In this document: positions 57,577 to 64,000 of the stretch, piece by piece
How the letters are laid out: every line of letters begins with the position of its first letter
How positions within the stretch are numbered: the first letter of the stretch is position 1
DNA from: Candidatus Villigracilis saccharophilus
GTDB taxonomy: Bacteria; Chloroflexota; Anaerolineae; Anaerolineales; Villigracilaceae
NCBI GenBank assembly: GCA_016709305.1
Contig: JADJNA010000005.1
Span: forward strand, 62,001-126,000
Length of the DNA stretch: 64,000 bases
Direction: 5' to 3'
The notes under the pieces: generated by a model
Database searches by the model: none
What the model saw: only the letters and a program-made list of their open reading frames with translations
Told to the model about the DNA's origin: nothing
Made by a program: the position numbers and the translations under genes

Positions 57577-57923
57577 TAATACACAATAGTATTAAAAAGA
57601 AACGCCCTTCCAACAAATTACAAGCAACGCTCTCCTGCTTGTATTCACCGCGTTCACCTTGTCCCAAACATTACTGTCTGGTTTTCAGTGGCGAGCAACC
57701 GATACCGTTTTGCTCAAAACGCTTGCTTTGGAAGGGAGAAGGAAGTCCGTGATATGACTTCGAAGGCATCCGCTGATCTATCCGATTTTCTTGACCTCGT
57801 TTGGTTGAGGACAATTAGCGTCCCGCTCACACGGGAGAACCTTCACCTCGTGATCTTGTTTTGTCGTTTACATGACACCAAAAGACCCAGCCGCTTATAT
57901 CTCCATTTGTTTGTCTTACAATG
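57549..57923 (-). ncRNA. putative structured non-coding RNA, family unknown
   Basis: A transcript of about 375 nt is predicted from a strong promoter to a strong terminator on the minus strand. It has many local hairpins: TCCCG/CGGGA at about 57835-57820, CCTC/GAGG, GAAGTC/GACTTC at about 57762-57743, GTTTTG/CAAAAC at 57720-57707, TACAAGCA/TGCTTGTA at about 57643-57620. A 9-bp long-range stem CCCTTCCAA/TTGGAAGGG (57736-57605) encloses the last two. No long protein frame fits. I checked for the conserved motifs of RNase P, tmRNA, SRP RNA, T-box and cobalamin elements and found none convincing. Confidence 0.5.
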
Positions 57924-58299
57924 CCGCGTATTGTATACGCAGCACAGGTGCTCGTCAAGTAACAATGTATCATGGATAAAGAAACACCCCGCACGTGCCG
58001 TGTATCACCAGGTTTTGAACCTGCAAGTGCAGGTGGGTCCCTACCTAGAAACGCCGCCTTGGCTCAGGCCTATCGCGTTATTCCTATTAAGTTAAGGACC
58101 CTTTTAATATGTATTGGCTCAAAACGTGAAGGCGATATCACGAACACAGAAGGGCTGTGATTCTTATACCATAATCAGCGGTGCAAGTATAGTTAAAAAT
58201 TAATATCCCTTAATTGCAGTTTTGAAAAACTTGTTGATTTCATAATTATTTTGTGCTAGTCTGTATCTATCGAATCTCACCTTATATAACGGAGGCAGA
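57577..58299. other. gene-free stretch: ncRNA, its promoter, and leader of the lysozyme gene
   Basis: Besides the ncRNA there is a palindromic patch at 58009-58038, with CAGGTTTTGAACCTG followed by ACCTGCA AG TGCAGGT, which could form alternative hairpins. The last 100 bases before 58300 are AT-rich and must hold the lysozyme promoter; CGGAGG lies six bases before its ATG. Confidence 0.45.
57930..57958 (-). promoter_or_regulatory. near-consensus sigma-70 promoter
   Basis: On the minus strand TTGACG (57958-57953), a 17-base spacer, and TACAAT (57935-57930). The expected start site is near 57923. It drives transcription into the hairpin-rich region, away from the lysozyme gene. Confidence 0.7.
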
Positions 58300-59289
58300 A
58301 TGGCTACAGTTCCAGGTATTGATGTTTCTCATTGGGATGCGGGTATTGATTGGCCCAAGGTGCGTGCGACCGGCCAACGTTTTGTGTTTGCTAAAGCCAC
58401 GGAAGGTATTGTTTATAAAGATGATACTTTTAAGGATAATTGGTTTGGCGCAAAATCTGCGGGGCTTTTGCGCGGCGCGTATCATTTCTTCCGCTGTAAT
58501 GTGGATGCGAAGAAGCAGGCGGATTACTTTATTGATTATGTGCGTTCGGTAAAAGATGACGGTGAACTTCCGCCTGTGCTTGATCTTGAATCCAATGACG
58601 GCGTATCGAAAGAAAAGATCGTGACCGCCGCGAAGGTTTGGCTTGATCGGGTCGAAGCTGCCTTTGGAAAGAAACCCATTATTTATTCAGGACAATATTT
58701 TCTACAGGATTATCTTGTACTGCCCGGAGGCGGACCCCCACCATGGGCAAAGAATTATCCGCTTTGGCTGGCGCAATATCCAAACCAATATGTTGAAGGA
58801 ATGAAACCCTTCCTGCCGCGCGGCTGGTTTAATTGGGCGATCTGGCAGCACAGTGACAAGGGCAGGATCAATGGGATCAATGCCTCGGTGGATATGAATC
58901 TTTTTAACGGCACGCTTGAGGAATTGTATAAATTCGCGGGCGCGGCAATCCCGGACCAAACGCCAAAAATTCATACCGTTGGCGCTGGTGATAGTTTTGA
59001 ATCCATTGCCAATAAATATGGGGTGACCGTGCGCGAATTGGTTTCGGAAAACCTGCAATTGCTGAAAGCCGGGGATCAGCTGACCGTGCCGGTTGCGATT
59101 GCCATTCCTCAGGAAGGTGTCACTGAAAGCACATCTTCTACTTCCACACGAACATATACCGTGCAGACAGGAGATACTCTTTCATTTATCGCGGTGAAAT
59201 TCAATACAACAATCGCTGCGATCGCCAGTGCTAATAATATTAAAAATATCAATAACTTGAAAGTGGGGCAGGTGTTGATAATACCCTAA
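58300..59289 (+). CDS. GH25 lysozyme with two C-terminal LysM domains, no signal peptide
   Basis: 329 residues. The GH25 barrel (1-205) has PGIDVSHWDAGIDWPKV, FVFAKATEGIVYKDDTF, GAYHFFRCN and the catalytic acid in PPVLDLESNDG. Two LysM modules follow (HTVGAGDSFESIANKYGV; YTVQTGDTLSFIAVKFN) joined by a Ser/Thr linker. It cleaves the beta-1,4 bond of peptidoglycan. Neither the start nor any upstream in-frame codon gives a signal peptide, so export must be non-classical or absent. CGGAGG lies upstream, and a strong terminator follows. Confidence 0.92.
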   Translation: MATVPGIDVSHWDAGIDWPKVRATGQRFVFAKATEGIVYKDDTFKDNWFGAKSAGLLRGAYHFFRCNVDAKKQADYFIDYVRSVKDDGELPPVLDLESNDGVSKEKIVTAAKVWLDRVEAAFGKKPIIYSGQYFLQDYLVLPGGGPPPWAKNYPLWLAQYPNQYVEGMKPFLPRGWFNWAIWQHSDKGRINGINASVDMNLFNGTLEELYKFAGAAIPDQTPKIHTVGAGDSFESIANKYGVTVRELVSENLQLLKAGDQLTVPVAIAIPQEGVTESTSSTSTRTYTVQTGDTLSFIAVKFNTTIAAIASANNIKNINNLKVGQVLIIP

Positions 59290-59293
59290 ACAA

Positions 59294-59326
59294 AAAACTC
59301 GGAGGTCTTCAAGACCTCCGAGTTTT
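59294..59326. terminator. bidirectional intrinsic terminator
   Basis: A 16-base arm AAAACTCGGAGGTCTT and its exact complement separated by one base. It lies between the convergent lysozyme and asnS genes. Confidence 0.92.
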
Positions 59327-59329
59327 GAT

Positions 59330-60675
59330 TTAAGGATATACCCTTTTGATCGTTGTCGGGAAGGCGATCGCCTCGCGGACATGCTCATTGCCGCAGATCC
59401 AGGATGTGACCCGTTCGGTTCCCATGCCAAAGCCTGAGTGCGGGACCGAGCCATACTTTCTCAGATCGAGATACCACTTGAAAGCCTCTTCAGGAAGTTT
59501 CTGGTCGCGGATGCGCTGGAGCAGGGCGTCGGGGTCGCTGATGCGCTCCGAGCCGCCGCAGATCTCGCCGTAGCCTTCGGGCGCGAGCAAATCCACGCTC
59601 TTGCAGACTTCGGGACGGTTGGGCCACGGTTCCATATAAAAGGCTTTAACAGCGGTCGGGTAGCCATAGACAAAGACGGGCTTATCGAATTGCTGTGTGA
59701 TGATCGTCTCGTGCGGTGCGCCAAAGTCGATACCCCAATCGAACTTAAGCAATTCCTTCTTTTCGGGGTCGGTTTCCTGTTCGTATTTTTCCTGCAAGAT
59801 CTTTGCGGCATCATCATACGAAATGCGCGGGAAGGGTGCCTTGATATTCTCCAGTTTGGAGATGTCACGCCCAAGGGATTTCAACTCAGGCATACGGTCA
59901 CGCAAGACGCGCTGAACGATGTGAGTCAGCATCTGCTCTTCGATCTCCATGAGACCATCCAAATCGCAGAAGGCGATCTCAGGTTCGAGCATCCAGAACT
60001 CAGTCAGGTGGCGGCGGGTCTTTGACTTCTCCGCGCGGAAGGTGGGGCCAAAGCAATAGACTTTTCCAAACGAGAAGATATTCGCCTCGTTATAAAGTTG
60101 CCCTGTTTGCGCGAGATAGGCTTTGCCTTCATCAAAGTATTCGGTTTCAAAAAGGGTGGTCGTGCCTTCGGCGGCGGCTGGAGTTAAGATGGGAGTACTC
60201 ATTTCAACAAAGCCGTTGAGATCGAGCCATTCACGTGTTGCAGCCATGACCGTGGTGCGCACACGCAGGATCGCCCATTGACTTTGCATCCGCAGCCACA
60301 GGTGACGATTGTCGAGCGCAAAATCCACGCCATGGTCTTTGAGCGACATGGGATAGTCCAGCCCCGCTTCCTGCACGATCTCGATCTGCTTCACGCCGAC
60401 TTCATATCCGCCGGGGATGCCAGGCGCGCGCTTATCCTCGCGGACTGCACCTGTGATGATGACTGATGACTTTCCTGCGGCAGTTTTGAAACCCTGTCGA
60501 AGACCTCAGGCTCAAGGTCGCCTTTGAATGCAACGCATTGCACAAAGCCAGAACCGTCGCGCACAAGCAAAAATACCAGCTTGCCCTTATCGGTGCGGTT
60601 ATAAACCCAGCCCTTGATGGTCACTTCCTGTCCTACGTAATTTGAAATTTGGGTAACGCTGATATGTTCAGCCAT
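59330..60675 (-). CDS. asnS: asparaginyl-tRNA synthetase, one frameshift
   Basis: The N-terminal OB-fold anticodon-binding domain starts at MAEHISVTQISNYVGQEV (60675, AAGGA upstream) and reads to LPQES. A missing base near 60465 shifts the frame. The other frame resumes VIITGAVREDKRAPG... and carries the class II core: FVEMSTPILTPAAAEG (motif 1), FGPTFRAEKSKTRRHLTEFWMLEPE (motif 2, shown here as a family landmark), and GFGMGTERVTSWIC (motif 3). The asparagine-specific rather than aspartate-specific call rests on overall pattern. Restoring one base gives a normal protein of about 448 residues. As the enzyme is normally essential, the shift is probably a sequence error, unless the cell uses the GatCAB route. 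Confidence 0.85.
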
Positions 60676-60747
60676 GTGATGATTCCTTTTGGTCGTTGAT
60701 TTGTACAATTATAGCAGATGTAAATTATCGTTCTTCATATAATTGCA

Positions 60748-61329
60748 TCATCCCGCCAACATGATCATGTTCACCCCAGGCTCGACCAACTGACGATAAA
60801 AATCATTCATCTGTTCTGGGGAATAGGTTGAATCCGTATCTAACCACCATGTCAGCAGGGAAATAAATGAACTGGCAATGTGATACGAAAGAATTTCAGG
60901 CGGAAACCCTTTTTTTCGTTTTGCCAATTGTTGTTTCAGATGTTCAGCCAGATACGCGGATAAATATTTTTGAATATAGGTCAGGGCAATGTTCCCACCC
61001 TGTTTGCCAGCCATCGCTTTATAAAGCCTGCGCTGGCTTTCCGCATGTTGAAACATGGCCAGGCTCAATCCCCATGGACCTTCGTTGTTGGCAGAGGCTG
61101 CATTGAGATGTTTTTCAAACTCCGCCCACAGATGTTCAAACCCGCTGAGGAGTAAATCCTCTTTATCTTGAAAATGCGCGTAAAACGTGGAGCGCCCCAC
61201 GTTGGCGCGGTCAATTACATCCTGCACCGTGGCGGCTTCAAATCCTTTTTCCAAAATGACGGCGATCAATGCTTCCTGCAATAACTGGCGCGTGCGCTCA
61301 ATGCGCCGATCCACTGTTTTTGCTGGCAT
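60748..61329 (-). CDS. TetR-family transcriptional regulator
   Basis: 193 residues. The N-terminal TetR helix-turn-helix is clear: RTRQLLQEALIAVILEKGFE, TVQDVIDRANVGRSTFYAHF, QDKEDLLLSGFEHLW. The C-terminal ligand-binding domain is of TetR_C type with no recognised ligand. It is divergent from an ABC exporter operon; the shared 230-base intergenic region holds a palindrome, so it most likely represses that operon. Confidence 0.92.
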   Translation of the reverse strand: MPAKTVDRRIERTRQLLQEALIAVILEKGFEAATVQDVIDRANVGRSTFYAHFQDKEDLLLSGFEHLWAEFEKHLNAASANNEGPWGLSLAMFQHAESQRRLYKAMAGKQGGNIALTYIQKYLSAYLAEHLKQQLAKRKKGFPPEILSYHIASSFISLLTWWLDTDSTYSPEQMNDFYRQLVEPGVNMIMLAG

Positions 61330-61424
61330 GGTTCTTTCTCCTTTTTCATTGTAGTCGAGCAGCCCCGAATGTTATTTGAGGGCGTATCGAGAGCATCGCT
61401 GAATATGAACAATTCACATTGTTT

Positions 61425-61440
61425 TGTTCAGTATTGAACA
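61425..61440. promoter_or_regulatory. candidate TetR operator
   Basis: TGTTCA GTAT TGAACA is a perfect inverted repeat with a 4-base spacer. Two further TGAACA/TGTTCA half sites occur nearby (near 61406 and 61502). It sits between the divergent TetR and ABC genes. Confidence 0.6.
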
Positions 61441-61561
61441 TTTATGGGTATTTTGGTTGTTGACTTCCAATCAATACACTCGTATAAGTAATAAAACATA
61501 ATGTTCAGAAACGTATATAGTGTACATCATTTCTGCAAAAAAGAAAAGGAGAAGCATCAAA

Positions 61562-62251
61562 GTGGAAACAAAACTTATTGAATTGCTTGGTGTCAGCAAG
61601 GCATACGATGTGGCGGCGGGAAAATTTCTCGCACTCAAAAATGTGGATATGCAAGTCGGCGCGGGCGAGTTCGTGGCGGTGGTTGGAAAATCGGGCAGCG
61701 GAAAGTCCACGCTGATCAACATGATCACAGGCATTGACAGCCCCACTGCGGGCGAAATCTTCGTCGCGGCGACGCCCGTCCACGATTTGGATCAGGAACA
61801 ACTCGCGGTCTGGCGCGGACGAAATGTGGGCGTGGTCTTTCAATTTTTCCAATTGCTCCCCACGTTGACCGTCTCCGAAAACATCATCCTGCCAATGGAT
61901 TTTTGCGGTGTGATCCCCGCGCGTGAACGCAAGGAACGCGCGTTTGCTCTGCTGGAAAAAGTGGGCATTGTGGAACAGGCGGATAAACTCCCATCGGACC
62001 TATCGGGCGGACAGCAGCAACGGGCGGCGATTGCGCGCGCGTTAGCGAACGATCCGCCCATCATCGTCGCGGATGAACCTACGGGCAATCTTGATTCGCA
62101 TACATCGGACGCGGTCATGCAATTATTTTCCGAACTCGCTGCCGAAGGCAAAACAGTTGTGATGGTCACGCACGAACGCGACCTGACTCGTTTCTTTACG
62201 CGCTCTATTACTTTGGCGGATGGAGCCATCATCAGGAGCGGAAATGAATAG
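61562..62251 (+). CDS. ABC transporter ATPase (MacB/LolD type)
   Basis: About 229 residues from a GTG at 61562 with AAAGGAG upstream. Walker A GKSGSGKSTLIN, Q-loop VFQFFQLLPTL, signature LSGGQQQRAAIARAL, Walker B IIVADEPTGNLD and switch His MVTHERDL. It overlaps the permease start by eight bases. Probably an exporter controlled by the divergent TetR regulator. Confidence 0.93.
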   Translation: METKLIELLGVSKAYDVAAGKFLALKNVDMQVGAGEFVAVVGKSGSGKSTLINMITGIDSPTAGEIFVAATPVHDLDQEQLAVWRGRNVGVVFQFFQLLPTLTVSENIILPMDFCGVIPARERKERAFALLEKVGIVEQADKLPSDLSGGQQQRAAIARALANDPPIIVADEPTGNLDSHTSDAVMQLFSELAAEGKTVVMVTHERDLTRFFTRSITLADGAIIRSGNE

Positions 62252-64000
62252 TCCACGTTGGAAAAAAATGTTGTGCGACCTGCAAGCCGCACGCGGACGC
62301 ATGGTGATGATGACCGTCGCGATTGCGGTCAGTATCTTTGGCGTGGGAACCATTCTCGGCGCGTACACCATCCTGACTCGCGAGATCAGCCGTAATTATT
62401 TGGGAACAAATCCCGCCTCGGCATTTTTGGAATTGGATCAGGTCGATGATTCTCTGGTTGAAGCAGTCCGTCAACAGCCCAACATCGCAGACGCGGAAGC
62501 GGGTTCATGGCTCACGGCGCGAGTCGAAACCAAGCCTAATGAATTTTTGCCTTTACTGTTATTTGTGGTCAAAGATTTTGAAACCATGCGGATCAGCACG
62601 TTCAGCCCCGAAGCGGGCGCGTTCCCTCCACCTGCACAAACCATTCTGCTGGAACGCGAAGCGCTCATTCTGTTGAAAATGAAAATCGGCGATATGCTCT
62701 CGGTTCAGACTCCCAGCGGCACGAAGCAAAGCATTGAAATTTCAGGAACCGTCCATGACCCCAGTCTCGCGCCCGCGTGGCAGGAGCAAACCGTATACGG
62801 TTACATCACCCCAGACACGTTGAAATATTTGGGCGAAAGCGGTACGTTGCAATTGCTCAAAGTGGTTGTGAGAGATCAACCCTGCGACACGGCAACCATT
62901 GATAAAACAGTTGGCGACCTGACGACATGGCTCAAATCACAGGGACGCACCATCGAAGAGATTCGCATTCCGCCGCCTGGCAAACATCCGCACCAAAGCC
63001 AGATGACCTCCATCCTCATGCTGCTGTTGGTCTTCAGCCTGATGGCGTTGGCATTGAGCGCGATTCTCACCGCCACCATGATCGGCGGATTGCTCGCCCA
63101 ACAAATTCGCCAAATTGGAATCATGAAAGCCATCGGTGCGCGTTCCACTCAAATCACCAGCATGTATCTTGTGCTCATCGTAACGCTGGGTATGGTGGCA
63201 GTTCTCCTTGGCGTTCCGCCCGCCATTTTCGCCGCGCGCGGATTCGCCACCGTGGTCGGGCAATTGCTCAACTTCACAATTTATAGCAACGCTATTCCTG
63301 TGTGGGTGTACGTCGTTCTTTTGCTTATGGGGATTTTAATTCCGCTGTTGACGGCGCTGAACCCGATCATGCGGACATCGCGCACCACTGTCCGCGAGAT
63401 TCTCAGCGACTACGGCGCGACCAAGGAAGCCTTCGGCTCGAATCGACTCGACAGTTGGCTCAGCAAACTTCGGGCAGTGGATAACACCCTGATTCTGGCC
63501 ATCCGCAACACGTTCCGTCGGCGCGGACGGTTGATCCTGACTCTCAGCCTGTTAGCCACCGCAGGCGCAATGTTCATGACAGGTATCAACGTCAAGACGG
63601 GTTGGGAATCCTATCTCACGAAAGCCGCCGCAGACCGTCATTACGATCTGGAAGTTCGTTTCAACAGTCCGCAGTCGGAGGAGCAGGTCAATGCGATTCT
63701 CGCGCAGATCGCTGCTGTGGCGCAAGCCGAAACCTGGAGTTTCACACCCGCCGCGCTCAGCCGCCCCGATAATTTGCGTCTCGTGCGCACCTATCCCGAT
63801 GGCGGACATGGAAGTTTTAACCTGCGTTCCGCGCCGCCTGAATCCAAGTTCATCGAAACCCCTCTGATTGCTGGACGCTGGCTGCAAACGGGTGACGAGA
63901 ACTCTGTGGCGTTGAATCAGAATGCCAAGGCGTTATTCCCCAATGCCCAAATCGGTGACCAAATTTCCATCCAAGTTAATGGGCTGGATACAAAGTTCAA
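62244..64000 (+). CDS. FtsX-like ABC permease, C-terminus cut by window edge
   Basis: The frame opens at the ATG at 62244 inside the end of the ATPase gene and continues to the window end, about 585 residues. An N-terminal helix (MMTVAIAVSIFGVGTILGAY) is followed by a large extracytoplasmic domain, an FtsX block of three helices (LLLVFSLMALALSAILTATM; QIRQIGIMKAIGARSTQITS), a second helix (LILTLSLLATAGAMFMTG) and the start of a second extracytoplasmic domain. This two-block layout is that of long FtsX/MacB-like permeases of about 800 residues. Likely exporter of a hydrophobic compound. Confidence 0.88.
   Translation, partial: MNSPRWKKMLCDLQAARGRMVMMTVAIAVSIFGVGTILGAYTILTREISRNYLGTNPASAFLELDQVDDSLVEAVRQQPNIADAEAGSWLTARVETKPNEFLPLLLFVVKDFETMRISTFSPEAGAFPPPAQTILLEREALILLKMKIGDMLSVQTPSGTKQSIEISGTVHDPSLAPAWQEQTVYGYITPDTLKYLGESGTLQLLKVVVRDQPCDTATIDKTVGDLTTWLKSQGRTIEEIRIPPPGKHPHQSQMTSILMLLLVFSLMALALSAILTATMIGGLLAQQIRQIGIMKAIGARSTQITSMYLVLIVTLGMVAVLLGVPPAIFAARGFATVVGQLLNFTIYSNAIPVWVYVVLLLMGILIPLLTALNPIMRTSRTTVREILSDYGATKEAFGSNRLDSWLSKLRAVDNTLILAIRNTFRRRGRLILTLSLLATAGAMFMTGINVKTGWESYLTKAAADRHYDLEVRFNSPQSEEQVNAILAQIAAVAQAETWSFTPAALSRPDNLRLVRTYPDGGHGSFNLRSAPPESKFIETPLIAGRWLQTGDENSVALNQNAKALFPNAQIGDQISIQVNGLDTKF

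Noticed and set aside
57549..57923. RNase P RNA, tmRNA, SRP RNA, T-box or cobalamin riboswitch
   Set aside because: Key conserved motifs (for example GAGGAAAGTCC, a tag frame ending Ala-Ala, GGAAGCAGC, GGTGG-ACCGCG) are missing; a lone GCCACTG is not enough.
58005..58045. tRNA- or tmRNA-like T-arm (CAGGTTTTGAACCTG)
   Set aside because: No acceptor stem, D-arm or anticodon arm can be placed around it, and the loop does not match TTCRANY.
57688..58095. Plus-strand open frame of 135 codons in the gene-free stretch
   Set aside because: No ribosome-binding site, no family pattern, and it lies across the predicted minus-strand ncRNA and its promoter. Composition is unlike the coding genes here.
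1..64000. CRISPR array or defence system
   Set aside because: No regularly spaced direct repeats of CRISPR size and no cas-type genes were found; the HEPN-like protein at 32316 lacks a partner and a catalytic motif.

Overview
This 64-kb window is a chromosomal segment from a bacterium that is most likely a member of Chloroflexota, class Anaerolineae. That placement is inferred from gene content and style: many PAS/GAF/HisKA_2 sensor kinases, Thr/Pro-rich LysM proteins, a cyclic-2,3-diphosphoglycerate-synthetase-like GTPase, and attC-like cassette sites. No rRNA, tRNA or CRISPR array was found to confirm it. Both ends cut a gene: an ATP-grasp protein at the left and an FtsX-type permease at the right.

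Layout. 0-4 kb: slyD, a DedA gene interrupted by an in-frame amber codon, a small membrane protein, obg, and a divergent FHA protein. 4-22 kb: a signalling island. A short plus-strand set (FHA, receiver-kinase, broken kinase) faces a roughly 12-kb minus-strand operon. The operon starts with two PotD-like lipoprotein binding proteins that have no transporter partner. It continues through a dCache sensor kinase and a 7TM-GAF sensor kinase to receiver-PAS-GGDEF output, with a further receiver-PAS-GGDEF-EAL gene beyond. 22-33 kb: housekeeping and general genes (Tudor-like protein, cDPGS-like GTPase, argS, rpsT, LysM protein, uvrA, sigma factor, DegV). 33-37 kb: small metabolic and membrane genes (aldo/keto reductase, HAD phosphatase, EamA exporter, DinB). 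37.4-44.3 kb: a gene-cassette array without a visible integrase. Small membrane or secreted proteins on the minus strand are separated by attC-like sites. One attC is split by an ORF-less group II intron and another appears to be split by an IS110-family element. 44.5-57.4 kb: glycosyltransferase, AAA ATPase, GDPD, membrane-anchored GH3, SDH/ClpP-type protease, peroxiredoxin-like protein, ABC exporter, glnA, EamA exporter and an Ada-like methyltransferase. 57.4-64 kb: a putative structured RNA with its own promoter and terminator, a GH25/LysM lysozyme, asnS, and a TetR-regulated ABC exporter.

Two points affect how the window should be read. First, single-base indels break at least five genes, including the normally essential asnS. 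Many of these 'pseudogenes' may therefore be consensus errors in the assembly and not real decay. Second, the most distinctive biology is (a) the cassette array with a group II intron whose EBS1 loop pairs perfectly with the attC sequence, (b) the orphan PotD-like binding proteins wired to sensor kinases and c-di-GMP enzymes, and (c) the unassigned hairpin-rich RNA near 57.7 kb.
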